The position numbers were made by a program, and so were the translations under genes. Of a DNA stretch of 64,000 nucleotides, positions 37,718 through 47,440 are shown piece by piece (within the stretch, counting starts at the first letter, position 1; each line of letters opens with the position of its first letter). The notes beneath the pieces are model-generated. The model worked only from the letters and a program-made list of their open reading frames with translations, was not told where the DNA came from and did no database searches. Origin of the DNA: Schlesneria paludicola DSM 18645 (GTDB taxonomy: Bacteria; Planctomycetota; Planctomycetia; Planctomycetales; Planctomycetaceae). The DNA lies in the NCBI GenBank assembly GCA_945876035.1, contig CAMCMU010000007.1, positions 60,293 to 124,292 of the forward strand, given 5' to 3'.

Positions 37718-37945
37718 TCAGCCTTCACTGGAACTCGCGGCTCTTCGTTCTGCCGCGTAGTCTTCGACACGTTCCATTTGGGATGCAACGGTTTCCGCTA
37801 ACGTCGAAAAAACCCCTCCCGCCCGTGCCCCTGCTTCCGCGATAACCGGGCCAAGGTGACGTCGCAATTTTGGAACACACGCGCCCAACACAATCCCTGC
37901 GGCAATTCCACCACCGAGCAACAGCCAGTCCCTCTGCCTCATCAT
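37718..37945 (-). CDS. Small YtxH-like membrane protein
   Basis: 75 aa from ATG 37945 (MMRQRDWLLLGGGIAAGIVL); AAGGGA lies about 9 nt upstream, which decides this start over the longer frame to 38131. One glycine-rich transmembrane helix is followed by a basic/amphipathic tail (PKLRRHLGPVIAEAG, ETVASQMERVEDYAAERR). The layout is like YtxH-type or other single-pass stress-associated proteins. It lies near the start of the P-type ATPase region but on the other strand. Confidence 0.6.
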   Translation of the reverse strand: MMRQRDWLLLGGGIAAGIVLGACVPKLRRHLGPVIAEAGARAGGVFSTLAETVASQMERVEDYAAERRAASSSEG

Positions 37946-38263
37946 GTTCAAATTCCCTTGTCTAGATCTCAAACTCGAACTCGGCGCCACTCCATTGCAG
38001 ACAGGACGGCAGTCGAAATCTGCGGTCTCCGAGGTCAATCCACTGAGCCTTCCCGAAGAGCGGACGTTCCGAACATACATCACGAGGGCGTGCGATGTTG
38101 CAATCACGGAACGGATGCAGAAAAAACGCATCGCGGACGCCTCGACAGAGACGACTTTTCCGTTGGTAACGATGAGGCATCATCGGACGCCATACCAATC
38201 CGCATATTCGTTACAGCAATCATGAGCCCGATCAGAACGACGTGGATTCCAATGGCCCTGACC
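37946..38263. other. Intergenic, nothing firm
   Basis: 318 bp between two minus-strand genes. A stretch encoding a hydrophobic run (IGIHVVLIGLMIAVTNMRIG) exists on the minus strand at about 38185-38260, but without a start codon or ribosome-binding site in a sensible place. Confidence 0.35.
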
Positions 38264-38728
38264 TCAGCACGAAGCGGTGCTCAAATCCTTTTGCAGAAGT
38301 TTGTAACCGTCTGCAATCCATTTTTCCAATTGCGACAGCACAAATTTTTCTGTGACCACAAACCCCAATATTCCGCCGGGCGGATCAAATCGGATGGTAC
38401 TCGTCATCCGCGTATGCCCCTCGGCCGTATCTGCAAAGTGCTGCTCCTGAATCCATGATTTGAATGGCCCTTTGATTTGTTGCAAGACGATGCGTTCAGG
38501 GACCGTGACCTCCGTAATCTCGTGCATGAATTGGAAATGATTTCCGATCACCGTCACGTTCAACTCCAAACGGCCACCCAGACGTATGACCTCTGGAACA
38601 TGCATGGTCAGATTGTCGTTAGGCTCCAGGGGAATCATTTTGATCAGGTTGGCCGGGCGCAGAAGGTACTCGAATACCTCCTTGCGAGAACGCGGCAAAA
38701 CTACGGATGCTTCGAAGACGCCCATCAT
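38264..38728 (-). CDS. SRPBCC (START/Bet v1-like) family protein
   Basis: 154 aa, a normal length for the fold. Seen: opening strand FEASVVLPRSRKEVFEYLLR, then ANLIKMIP, a central beta-rich section and the closing strand/helix (MTSTIRFDPPGGILGFVVTE, LSQLEKWIADGYKLLQ). Proteins of this type bind lipids or hydrophobic ligands, and some act as cyclases; here the ligand is unknown. It lies 49 bp downstream of the large membrane protein gene and may be its operon partner. Confidence 0.8.
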   Translation of the reverse strand: MMGVFEASVVLPRSRKEVFEYLLRPANLIKMIPLEPNDNLTMHVPEVIRLGGRLELNVTVIGNHFQFMHEITEVTVPERIVLQQIKGPFKSWIQEQHFADTAEGHTRMTSTIRFDPPGGILGFVVTEKFVLSQLEKWIADGYKLLQKDLSTASC

Positions 38729-38777
38729 GTAGTCCTTGAATACGCGAAAGGATGTCGCAGAGCCATCCTGTTACAAG

Positions 38778-39992
38778 TTAAAACAACAACTCCCCGAGCT
38801 TCATCATAATGTCTTTCAGCGGGATCGTCGTGCCCAGCAGGGGGATCATGGGAAGCAGAACCGCGACAACCAACAGAACAAATGTCTGCTTATCGAATGG
38901 CAGCAATCGCATGTTATTCACCTGATTGTAAGCCGCCGCAATCGCCTCATCGCGTTTAATGATGTTCGCATCGTGAATCAGTAATTTCGCATCATCGACG
39001 TGATCGCTGGCTGTGCCAATGTCCTCCAGCAATGGAACATCTCGGCTTCTCAGTCGGCGAGTGCGATGCTCAATCGTCGGTGTTTGAATCCATTTCTTAT
39101 CGAACTCGATGCCATAACGCAGAACCAGCGTGCTGTAGTCGAACAATCCTTGGAATCGACGACGTGACAAGCGACCAGAAAACGACAGCAGCGGGGCGTG
39201 AAGCACCGCCATCGCGATGACGATGAAGACCACCATGTGGTACTTTAAGCTGTTCAGCGATTGACTCCGGTGAAGAATCTCGTAGGCAAAACCTGAGGAA
39301 AACACCGCGGAGACGGCCATCAGAAGGGTTGAAAAACTGGCGAGGCCCCACCCAAGAAACCCCAAACCACCCGCCCGATCGGGGTGGATCGGTGTCAGTT
39401 GCAGATCGAGACTTGAAACACGAAACAAAAAATAAGACCAAAGAACAAAAATCCAGACTCCACGTATTAGAAAAAAGAAGAAAATCGGCTTGCTCACAAG
39501 GATGTACCACCAACCGGCGGGCGTGATCGTCGAATGTTGAAGCTCCCATGTCGAATGGGGCGAACCCAATCCCGCCACGCTCAGAGCCCACGAAATAAAG
39601 TAGGACAGAGCCACGACCACGACCGTATTCAAGGTAGATGCTCGTGGACGCAGGACATTGCTTCTCAAAGATTCAAAACGTGATCGCTCGGCTTCCGGTA
39701 CGATGCCGGATTCGATGAAATGTCGAATTTGAATCGTCAGGAAAATGATGACCATGGCTTCGCCCTGTTGCAACAGAGGCAACACAAACAGGTACCGACC
39801 GAAAACAGCCGGATCATGCAACAGCGGAACATCCACCAAACCCGCAGACGCATGGCCTGAAAGGATCGACAGCAAAAGAAGCGGAATCCATGTCAGCAGA
39901 ATCAGTCGTGAAACTCCCCGTAGCCGAAGTGTGATGTTCGGAAGGGCCCCCTCGAAACACTCGGAATGATATGGTCCAAGGTCATCTCTCAC
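38778..39992 (-). CDS. Hypothetical polytopic membrane protein
   Basis: 404 aa with about seven hydrophobic segments (for example LILLTWIPLLLLSILSG, TVVVVALSYFISWALSVAG, ILVSKPIFFFFLIRGVWIFV, MVVFIVIAMAVLHAPLLSF, TFVLLVVAVLLPMIPLL). Conserved-looking hydrophilic parts: LQLTPIHPDRAGGLGFLGWG in the middle and HDANIIKRDEAIAAAYNQVN near the end. No family is recognised with confidence. It is divergent from the cluster that starts at 40.5 kb. Confidence 0.72.
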   Translation of the reverse strand: MRDDLGPYHSECFEGALPNITLRLRGVSRLILLTWIPLLLLSILSGHASAGLVDVPLLHDPAVFGRYLFVLPLLQQGEAMVIIFLTIQIRHFIESGIVPEAERSRFESLRSNVLRPRASTLNTVVVVALSYFISWALSVAGLGSPHSTWELQHSTITPAGWWYILVSKPIFFFFLIRGVWIFVLWSYFLFRVSSLDLQLTPIHPDRAGGLGFLGWGLASFSTLLMAVSAVFSSGFAYEILHRSQSLNSLKYHMVVFIVIAMAVLHAPLLSFSGRLSRRRFQGLFDYSTLVLRYGIEFDKKWIQTPTIEHRTRRLRSRDVPLLEDIGTASDHVDDAKLLIHDANIIKRDEAIAAAYNQVNNMRLLPFDKQTFVLLVVAVLLPMIPLLGTTIPLKDIMMKLGELLF

Positions 39993-40511
39993 GAGAGAAG
40001 CGCCCGCCGATTCAGCGCGTGGAAGACTTGCTGCGATAGTATCGTCCGATCGGTTGAATCAAGAGAGGGACTCATCACGTCTTGCAGAATGAAACTCCGC
40101 ACACGCTGTCTGGTGATACCGAACTCCGATGATCGATACAACTGTCGTTGTCCGTCCTGATCGTTGCCTGAAGAAAACCGGTACTCAGTCTTCTACCAAA
40201 ACGACCTAGTCAATTAAAAACGGCGAGTGATTTCGCTCGACTAGAACTAGGCTTGACACGAAAATCGCGTGATTTTTGTACAGCATCGACCACTGCCGCA
40301 CCATAATAACCCCAGTGGTTTTAATCATTTTGTGATAAATTAAGAACAATTCGTTATTTCACTATATATTGACCGTTCGGTACCTGTACCTTTATCAAGT
40401 GAAACCCCTGATTTAGGATTGGGTTTGAGTTTGTTCATAAACAAACAGTCGACATCGCTAGCACGCTTTCGAGTATCGAACTGAGCTTATTTCACACAAG
40501 GACTTTCTAAG
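39993..40511. other. Divergent promoter region before the P-type ATPase cluster
   Basis: 519 bp, AT-rich between 40290 and 40400. Holds a candidate -35 (listed separately). No gene supported. Confidence 0.45.
40253..40282 (+). promoter_or_regulatory. Candidate promoter for the ATPase cluster
   Basis: Perfect TTGACA at 40253-40258, with TTGTAC (17-bp spacing) or TGTACA (18-bp spacing) as a weak -10. About 230 nt before the first gene. Planctomycetal promoters are poorly defined, so this is tentative. Confidence 0.25.
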
Positions 40512-40922
40512 ATGGTTAAAGCGGTATCACCTGAAACTACTGTATTTCTTTCCGACGTGGCAGACACATTGGAATCGGCCGCTTCAAACATGGAATCCAA
40601 CACAGGGGAGTCTGGTGCTGGCTGCCAACCCCGAAAAAGTGGCAATTCCAATGCCGGCTTCGCGAGTAAGATGGCTTACACCACCTGCTACACGCTGTCG
40701 TACGGTCTCTGTTTCCCGATTTTCCTCGCCTGTCACTACATTCCGAAGAACAACAGTTTCGTGGAAGGCTTAGTCGAGGGTGGTGCATCGGCAAATCAGT
40801 CGGTCGATGAAATGATGGAAATTTCCAAGGCGAATCGGCTTGCTCGCCAACAGTCGCGGGACAAGTCGACCGATTTTTCTGAGATTATCGCCGAAGGAAC
40901 AGATGCTCTCGCGCCTGCTTGA
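40512..40922 (+). CDS. Small membrane protein, first of two cluster paralogues
   Basis: 136 aa. The middle (about 53-95) reads KMAYTTCYTLSYGLCFPIFL then HYIPKNNSFVEGLVEGG. The protein at 48297-48608 has the matching pattern KGVYNSAYGFAFGLTFPVVL then KSIPQNNSIVWGFVDGS. The shared core is Y..YG..FGL.FP..L....IP.NNS...G...G, probably one hairpin-like membrane segment. Flanks are hydrophilic. Ribosome-binding site aagga about 11 nt upstream. Function unknown. It opens the same-strand cluster that contains both ATPase-like genes. Confidence 0.72.
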   Translation: MVKAVSPETTVFLSDVADTLESAASNMESNTGESGAGCQPRKSGNSNAGFASKMAYTTCYTLSYGLCFPIFLACHYIPKNNSFVEGLVEGGASANQSVDEMMEISKANRLARQQSRDKSTDFSEIIAEGTDALAPA

Positions 40923-41196
40923 ACGATCTCGTTCGTGACCACCTTCGCTTGACGCTTACGCTAAATTTGACCTTTGTTATTGACTCTAATCGATTACGCC
41001 GCCTTTCCCTGGGAGACGTTTTGAGACGTGCTGGAGTGAGCATTCACGTTCGCGTTGCAATCAAACTCACTCAGTGTCCCGCATGACCCCCGTTGTCGTA
41101 GATGCACGGATGTATCCTCGTTTTTCAAATTTCGTGTGGAGCGATCCACCGGATTAAACAGGTATCACCCTCGCAAGACTTCGGAGATGTAGCTTC
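40923..41196. other. Spacer before the ATPase gene
   Basis: 274 bp with no gene seen. GGAG at 41183-41186 serves as ribosome-binding site for the ATPase start. Confidence 0.4.
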
Positions 41197-43980
41197 ATGT
41201 TGGATTGTGTCTTACTTCCATCGGTGGCGGGTTCCCTACGCATTCAAAGTTCTACCCTTTTCGCGGATTTGAATCACCCTTATACGAAGGCATTTTTGAG
41301 CTGCCTGCTCGATGCCGATCCATCGGCACAAATTGCGATTCATGGTGGCGGAGTCTCGGGACGCAAGGCGGTTGCCGAAATTCGGCACAGCCAATCATCC
41401 TCCTCCCGGTTCCTGCTGGCCGTTGTGCAGCGTTTGAGGGGCATGGCGGGGCTCCCTGCCAACGTGACTGTCCAACCGTTTGCGAACACTTCGATGCAAA
41501 CCCAGACCAGGCTGCATCGAATCCCGCGTTTGTCAAAGCACCTGACGCCTGTCGGCGTTGAAACGCGTTCGAGGGGCGGCAAGAGTCGCCGACTTGGCAA
41601 ACGTGCGTCCTTGGCACCGGCCGATTTTAACTCTCAATCCTATGAAACTGCAGCGGTTCCACCGGAGCATCAGGAGAGTGATAACGGACATCTCGCCCCG
41701 CGACAGGCGAAATCCGTTGCCGATCGTATCCCGATTTGCCTGTTAGACACTCTCCTGCTCCCCGACCGCAAGGGGGTGACACGTATTGCCCGGAACGGAA
41801 CACACGCGACCGCTTGGGAAGTCGTTCACGAAGTGCCCGGCCGCTTGCGATTGAAGCACCCGGGGATGTATCGACGCAAAGACGTCTGCCAAGGAATTGA
41901 GCGGGAACTGATGAGCGTCTTGGGGGTTGACAATTATAAAGCCCGCCCTTCGACCGGCACTCTGCTGATCACCTACAACAAACGAGAGCTTCGCAGAGAT
42001 CAGGTACTCCTAATTCTTGATCGAGCCATGTCGCGGGCCGAGATCCCGACGCAACTCGATCCGCCGGATCTCGACTTCCCACTGTCGCTGACCTCGGTTC
42101 CGTTTGCGGCCGTGGCGCAGTTTGCGGCCCCACAACTCCTGCCTGCAGCGGGATTACTCTTCGGCTACACCTCGGTCACGACTTTCAAAGAAGCCTATCA
42201 CGTCCTCGTTCACGAGCGTCGTCTGGGTGTCGATGTCCTCGATGCCATCGTCGTCGCCGGATGCCTCGCGACAGGACAGATCTTTGCCGGTTCGATGATG
42301 TGCTTGTGTCTGAGCTTCGGTCGAATGCTCGTCAAGAAGACTCAGGACGACTCCAAACGATTATTGGTTCAGGCCTTCGGCAAACAAGCCCAATTTGTGC
42401 GGCTCTATCGCGACGGCGAAGAGATTGAGACACCGATGGAGGAACTCAAACAGGGCGACATTATCGTCGTCCATACCGGCGATGCCGTTCCCGTCGATGG
42501 AATCGTCAAAGAAGGGATGGCGATGATCGATCAGCACGCCCTGACCGGCGAGTCGACCCCCTCCGAAAAATCGCCTGGCGACAACGTGTTCGCATCAACG
42601 TTAATGGTTGCCGGAAAAATGTATGTCGAGGTCGAGACCGCCGGATCCGACACCGCTTCGGCCAAGATTGCTCAGATCCTGAACGACTCGGCAGGCTACA
42701 AATTGACCAGCCAACACAAAGGGGAACGAATGGCCGACAAGGCCGTGATCCCCACACTCGCCATCGCAGCCGCTGGACTCGCAACACTCGGCCCACAAGG
42801 TGCTGTGGCGATCTTGAATAGTGACTTCGGGACAGGCATTCGCATGGCGGCACCGCTCGGTATGTTGACCTCACTGGCGCTCTGTGCCCATAAGGGAATC
42901 CTCGTCAAAGACGGCCGCGCGTTGGAGTTGATGAACGAAGTTGATACGGTTCTGTTCGACAAAACGGGGACGCTCACCCGCGAACGCCCCGAGGTCGGGC
43001 AGGTCGTGCCGTTCAACGGTCACCAACGTAACCGATTGCTGCAGTTGGTGGCCTCCGCCGAACAGCGGTTCTCACACCCAATTGCCAAATCGATTGTGAT
43101 GGAGTTTGAACAGACGGGCCTGCCATTGCTCCCCATCGACGACTCCAAGTACCAAGTCGGATATGGATTGGAAGCGGTGATTGACGGCCACAAGGTCATG
43201 GTCGGCAGCATGCGATACATCAAGATGGAAGAAATCGAGATCCCCGAGGCGGTGCTTGAGGTTGTCGAATTAGCGCATCGGGAAGGCCATACGCTGGTGA
43301 TGGCGGCGTTAGACGGTGTGTTTGCCGGTGTCATCGAGCTGCGCGCTTCTCAACGCCCAGAAGTCCTCAGCATCATCAAGGGACTGCGAGACCGAGGAAT
43401 CAAACACTTGGCGATCATTTCCGGCGACCATGAAGGTCCGACCAAGAAGCTGGCCGAAAGTCTTGGAATGGACGAATATTTTGCCGGCGTGTTGCCCGGC
43501 GATAAGGCCGAGTACGTCGAACGCCTGCAAAAACAAGGAAAGAAGGTTTGCTTTGTCGGTGACGGGATCAATGATTCCATCGCGCTCAAGAAGGCCAATG
43601 TGTCGATCTCACTGCGTGGGGCGTCGTCGATTGCGACCGATACCGCACAGATCGTGTTCATGGAGGAAAGCCTGCATCGTCTCTGTGAACTTCGAGACAT
43701 CGCCCGCGCCTTGGACAAGAACGTGCAGAAAAGTTGGTATCTGATCCTGGCCCCGAATGCTTTGTGTATCGCCGGGGCGTTCACGATGGGATTCGGAATC
43801 ATGGCCTCTGTTCTCACCAACAACGTGGCCGCCATGGCGGCCCTCGCCAACGGTATGATGCCGTTGAAACGAATCGCGGATGAGCAGGCCTTGAAGCAAG
43901 CTCAACAGGAGATGGCGGTGACTGTCGCAGAATCCCTCGCCGCCGCCCACAAACCACAAACCCTTTTGCAGCCATCCTAA
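41197..43980 (+). CDS. P1B-like P-type ATPase with HMA_2-type N-terminus, no CPC motif
   Basis: 927 aa. Residues ~5-100 form a weakly conserved domain. A disordered basic stretch follows (100-175), then an HMA_2-like domain (~205-280, EVVHEVPGRLRLKHPGMYRR). Membrane segments begin about 300. Actuator motif TGES at 450-453, phosphorylation motif DKTGTLT with Asp588, HP pair at 627-628 (P1B feature), GDGIND at 788-793: all catalytic elements are intact. In the helix before the phosphorylation site, where P1B pumps carry CPC, the sequence is AAPLG (551-555). The substrate is therefore unlikely to be bound in the classical Cu/Zn/Cd way. Expected in the inner membrane. Start supported by GGAG about 10 nt upstream. 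Confidence 0.9.
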   Translation: MLDCVLLPSVAGSLRIQSSTLFADLNHPYTKAFLSCLLDADPSAQIAIHGGGVSGRKAVAEIRHSQSSSSRFLLAVVQRLRGMAGLPANVTVQPFANTSMQTQTRLHRIPRLSKHLTPVGVETRSRGGKSRRLGKRASLAPADFNSQSYETAAVPPEHQESDNGHLAPRQAKSVADRIPICLLDTLLLPDRKGVTRIARNGTHATAWEVVHEVPGRLRLKHPGMYRRKDVCQGIERELMSVLGVDNYKARPSTGTLLITYNKRELRRDQVLLILDRAMSRAEIPTQLDPPDLDFPLSLTSVPFAAVAQFAAPQLLPAAGLLFGYTSVTTFKEAYHVLVHERRLGVDVLDAIVVAGCLATGQIFAGSMMCLCLSFGRMLVKKTQDDSKRLLVQAFGKQAQFVRLYRDGEEIETPMEELKQGDIIVVHTGDAVPVDGIVKEGMAMIDQHALTGESTPSEKSPGDNVFASTLMVAGKMYVEVETAGSDTASAKIAQILNDSAGYKLTSQHKGERMADKAVIPTLAIAAAGLATLGPQGAVAILNSDFGTGIRMAAPLGMLTSLALCAHKGILVKDGRALELMNEVDTVLFDKTGTLTRERPEVGQVVPFNGHQRNRLLQLVASAEQRFSHPIAKSIVMEFEQTGLPLLPIDDSKYQVGYGLEAVIDGHKVMVGSMRYIKMEEIEIPEAVLEVVELAHREGHTLVMAALDGVFAGVIELRASQRPEVLSIIKGLRDRGIKHLAIISGDHEGPTKKLAESLGMDEYFAGVLPGDKAEYVERLQKQGKKVCFVGDGINDSIALKKANVSISLRGASSIATDTAQIVFMEESLHRLCELRDIARALDKNVQKSWYLILAPNALCIAGAFTMGFGIMASVLTNNVAAMAALANGMMPLKRIADEQALKQAQQEMAVTVAESLAAAHKPQTLLQPS

Positions 43981-44001
43981 GACATCGCGTAGGAACTAAT
44001 C

Positions 44002-44661
44002 TTGACCGACAAAATCCCTCCATCCGCCAAACGACGTCCACCGAGTGAGCGGCTGGATTCTGCGAAGCTTGTCAACGCCGAGGCATCGACAACGTCGTCG
44101 ATGCAAAACAACACACCGCAGTCGCCGTCGGCAACTGAACCACCCCCCGCCGCATCATCACCGGCAACCCCCTCCACCGCTGCGTCAACTCCACTCAATG
44201 GAACCACGATACCTGGGACTGACCGCCGAGTTCTGGATCTGTTTTTCGTCGATTCGGGATGGAACAATAAAGTCGGCTCCGCCTTACGTGAGAACCTACC
44301 CGTATTTGCCCAATACTTGCACGGCCAACGCTTTCACATAATGAATCAACAACAGTCGCTCGAATTCATCAGACTGCATCCAGCATTGGTGGGAGCCGAC
44401 CCGATTTTGATTGTTCTCGATCGAGAGTCCTGCGAGCAGAAAAACCCCGGCGGGTTCGGATTTCGCATGTGCCTCGGTCACTTGCAGAATCCCGATGCCG
44501 CGATTTCGATGTTGAAATGGGCAGTCCAATTGTCGATGGCAGCAAACTCCACCCAAATGGCCATGATGGTCAAACAGTCCGCCCACAGGCAGACAATTCA
44601 GGGGACCATCGAACTCATGAGCGGGGCTCACAATCATCATCTCGAGTTTGCGCCGGTGTAA
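44002..44661 (+). CDS. Hypothetical protein between the two ATPase-like genes
   Basis: 219 aa from TTG 44002, preceded by TAGGA; starts 21 bp after the ATPase stop, so translation is probably coupled. Residues 1-75 are Ser/Thr/Pro/Ala-rich and likely unstructured. Residues ~78-215 form a folded domain: RRVLDLFFVDSGWNNKVGSA, HIMNQQQSLEFIRLHPALVG, ADPILIVLDRE, GFGFRMCLGHLQNPDAAISM. The alternation of strand and helix is reminiscent of a thioredoxin-like fold, but no active-site CxxC is present. No family recognised. Confidence 0.72.
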   Translation: MTDKIPPSAKRRPPSERLDSAKLVNAEASTTSSMQNNTPQSPSATEPPPAASSPATPSTAASTPLNGTTIPGTDRRVLDLFFVDSGWNNKVGSALRENLPVFAQYLHGQRFHIMNQQQSLEFIRLHPALVGADPILIVLDRESCEQKNPGGFGFRMCLGHLQNPDAAISMLKWAVQLSMAANSTQMAMMVKQSAHRQTIQGTIELMSGAHNHHLEFAPV

Positions 44662-44757
44662 TTTCGTTGACTGGAGTTGGTGTTGTAAAAGCAGGATCCG
44701 CTTGTGGGTCGTCCAGAGATCAACTGACAAACATTTTTTTAAGAGGATTGAACCGCC

Positions 44758-44967
44758 ATGCATGAATCCGTGAGCACACTCGCCTTGGGGATAGCCGCCG
44801 CCATGAGCCTGACTTACGTGGCGGTCAAGGTTCGGCAGAACAAACGTCGCCTGCGACAAATGGTGGGCATTGTTGACACTCAACACACCTTTGAAACTCA
44901 ATATCTTTTTAGACTGGTCGATTCTGGTCAGTTGAATTTGTACTCCGCTGGCGCTGCTCCTGCCTGA
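44758..44967 (+). CDS. Small single-pass membrane protein
   Basis: 69 aa. Ribosome-binding site aagagg about 12 nt before ATG 44758. One N-terminal transmembrane helix (STLALGIAAAMSLTYVAVKV) is followed by a strongly basic patch (RQNKRRLRQ) and a soluble tail (HTFETQYLFRLVDSGQLN). Positioned between the folded hypothetical protein and the pseudo-ATPase. Function unknown; possibly a small subunit. Confidence 0.65.
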   Translation: MHESVSTLALGIAAAMSLTYVAVKVRQNKRRLRQMVGIVDTQHTFETQYLFRLVDSGQLNLYSAGAAPA

Positions 44968-45104
44968 AACTCCGCGAATCGTTTGACGTTGATCTTGCTG
45001 CGGTGCGTAGCAGAGCGCGTTCGAAATTTTGTCGTCTGTGATTATTTTTGCGAAGCCCAGAGCTACGAAGACAACATGCGAGGGCGGCGTGTGGATCCGG
45101 TGTG

Positions 45105-47402
45105 ATGTCCCCAACAACTAACCTTTTCGTTGATCGCGAAGCCGGCACAATGGTGCTGCGTTCCCCCACGCTGGGACAAGCACAACCGTGGGCGGCAACT
45201 CGGGAAATCGTCGGGCGATTGCTGGCGACAGACTGTGTCGACTCGGTTGTCGTCAATCGAGCTCGTGAAACCGCCACGATTCAACTGAAGCAGGGGGTTG
45301 CGTTCAATCCGTTTCAATCGTCGACTGCTGCGCAGACCCTCAGGGCGATTGCCGGGGGGTTGCGTCATACGACAGCCTCCCACCAAACAGTCAGCGATGC
45401 GTATTCTTCGTGCCGGGTTCTGCGTCTCCACAACACGGCGGAGGGTATCACGGCGGGAACAATCGTTCACGCGCTCCCAGGACGGGTGCGACTTCGTCAT
45501 CCACTCGTGCGACAAAGTCCGGACTTAGCGCATCGCATCGAATCTTCACTCGCATTGATTCCCGGCGTTCAGACGGTGTCCGCATCCGCGGCCACCGGCT
45601 CTGTCGTTGTCGTCTTTAAGCACACGACAAACGGGCCCAGCCAATTGTTGGCGGCGTTGGAACAAATCGTCAGTCTGCCGTACGACAAGGTCCATCTGCT
45701 GGCAGGGCCGCCTGTCAGTCGCTGGATTTCCAGCGGCACCTGCCTTGGCCTCGCTGTCGCTTCAGAGTTCCTTGTTCCAGGCCTGGCGCCGGTCACCGCA
45801 ATCGCACTGGTGGGCTGCAATTTACCGACACTCAGTCGCGGACTGACCGAACTTTGCACCGGTCATTGGCGAGTCTCTTCACTGTACACCGTGATTATGG
45901 CAACAACACTGATCAGCGGTCAGTTTCTCGCGGCAGCGATCATGCAGGCGTCGATTACGGGCTGGCATGGTTGGTCAAGCCGCCGCCTGCGTCAGGTGGT
46001 GGATCAACTCAGCAGAAACTCTCATCAGCCGCTGACGCTCCCCGACCGCCAGCAGCATCATGTTTTGACGGAAGAAAGCCAGCCACATTCTTGGGTGGGA
46101 ACCGTCGTCACGATTGAGCCCGGAACTCTCCTGCCATGCGACGGGATCGTTGTCGATGGGGAGGGCGAACTCGATGAACGTTGTGTTCGTGGAGTCGAGG
46201 GAATTTCACGGCGGAGGACCGGAGCGGTCGTGTTTGCCGGATGTCGTCTACTGCAGGGACGTTTAAAAGTCCGCATCACTGCTGTAGAAAAGGAAACGCG
46301 CCTTTCTAAAGTTCGCCATACACTGGTGTCGTCAATTGCTGAATTGCCCGGAACCGGTGGGCCGACATCACGCAGCCAGTCCAGAGCGTCACGATTCGTT
46401 CCGTGGACTTTCGCGACCGGCACCGCCGCCTTATTGGTGGGTGATCTCACGACGCTGGCCGCCGTCCTGCGCCCCGACTTTTCGACGGGGCCTTCGATGT
46501 CCGAGCGATTTGGAACGTTAAGCAGTGTCAGTCATTTATTGGACAGGGGCTGGTTGGTCAAAAATACAGCGACGCTCGATGAACTTGAAAACATCGAAGT
46601 CGTCGTGATTACTCGGGTCGAAGAACCCGCCACGGCGAAACACGTGGTCCGGGTTCCCTCAGACGGTGACCACAATCCGAAAGTGGCCGCCCGACCGATT
46701 CGAAACCGGACGGTCTCGCTGCATTCACGAAGCCTTGACATTTACGATATCGACGGAGATGAAGCAGCCTGCTTGGTTTACGTGCGCAAACTGCGCGCGT
46801 GCAATCGACGAGTGGCGGTAGTCGGTTGCGGACGTTTGCTGAGCCAACTGAGCGATGATGACGTCGTCCGAATTTCGTCAACACCCGAGCATTGTCTTGG
46901 AGAGCAGACCGCAGACATTGTTGCCCTGCATGCGGAAGATCAACCGGTCGAGGACTTGTGGCAGATCTGTCACGCATCGCGTCGTCCCGCCCAACAGGCC
47001 TGGACGGCGGTCGTCACCTGTAATGCGTTAGCGATTTCCGGAGCATTTATTGTTGGACTGACAAGCCTCCACGTTGTGGTTCTGACAAACCTAGGGATGT
47101 TGGCCGCTGGGGCATTGTATGAGCGACATTTCCGACGCGCGGGACGGCTGTTGTCATCGCGCGTTCAACACGAAAAACCCTTCCCGTGGACCGATGTCAC
47201 AGCCGATATCGACCTGCAGAACGATGCACCCGCGATGCTCCGTGAGGGGCTCGCGGTCAACCCTGAGGCAGATGACAACACGTTGTACACGCCATCGCCG
47301 TTAAGAAAATATGGCCGCCACAGCCTCAGTGGTCGATCACGGCACGCCACGCAAGATCAGGTTTCGACTCTTTCCTTGGCAAGAACCACGGGGACAACTT
47401 AA
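45105..47402 (+). CDS. Catalytically dead P-type ATPase-like protein (pseudo-ATPase)
   Basis: 765 aa from ATG 45105; an in-frame TTG at 45048 is possible. It follows the layout of the 41197 ATPase: N-terminal domain (~5-85), HMA_2-like domain (~115-190, IVHALPGRVRLRHPLVRQSP), membrane segments, actuator-like domain (~330-410) and a shortened P/N region. Aligned by eye, TGES becomes RGVE (362-365), the phosphorylated Asp becomes Thr503 in EVVVITRVEE, GDGIND becomes GCGRLL (574-579) and the HP pair is missing. The nucleotide-binding domain is about half length. It cannot hydrolyse ATP by the normal mechanism and presumably acts as a partner or scaffold. Confidence 0.85.
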   Translation: MSPTTNLFVDREAGTMVLRSPTLGQAQPWAATREIVGRLLATDCVDSVVVNRARETATIQLKQGVAFNPFQSSTAAQTLRAIAGGLRHTTASHQTVSDAYSSCRVLRLHNTAEGITAGTIVHALPGRVRLRHPLVRQSPDLAHRIESSLALIPGVQTVSASAATGSVVVVFKHTTNGPSQLLAALEQIVSLPYDKVHLLAGPPVSRWISSGTCLGLAVASEFLVPGLAPVTAIALVGCNLPTLSRGLTELCTGHWRVSSLYTVIMATTLISGQFLAAAIMQASITGWHGWSSRRLRQVVDQLSRNSHQPLTLPDRQQHHVLTEESQPHSWVGTVVTIEPGTLLPCDGIVVDGEGELDERCVRGVEGISRRRTGAVVFAGCRLLQGRLKVRITAVEKETRLSKVRHTLVSSIAELPGTGGPTSRSQSRASRFVPWTFATGTAALLVGDLTTLAAVLRPDFSTGPSMSERFGTLSSVSHLLDRGWLVKNTATLDELENIEVVVITRVEEPATAKHVVRVPSDGDHNPKVAARPIRNRTVSLHSRSLDIYDIDGDEAACLVYVRKLRACNRRVAVVGCGRLLSQLSDDDVVRISSTPEHCLGEQTADIVALHAEDQPVEDLWQICHASRRPAQQAWTAVVTCNALAISGAFIVGLTSLHVVVLTNLGMLAAGALYERHFRRAGRLLSSRVQHEKPFPWTDVTADIDLQNDAPAMLREGLAVNPEADDNTLYTPSPLRKYGRHSLSGRSRHATQDQVSTLSLARTTGTT

Positions 47403-47440
47403 GACCGTACGGTATGTGGTTTGATGTGGAGAACGAATTC

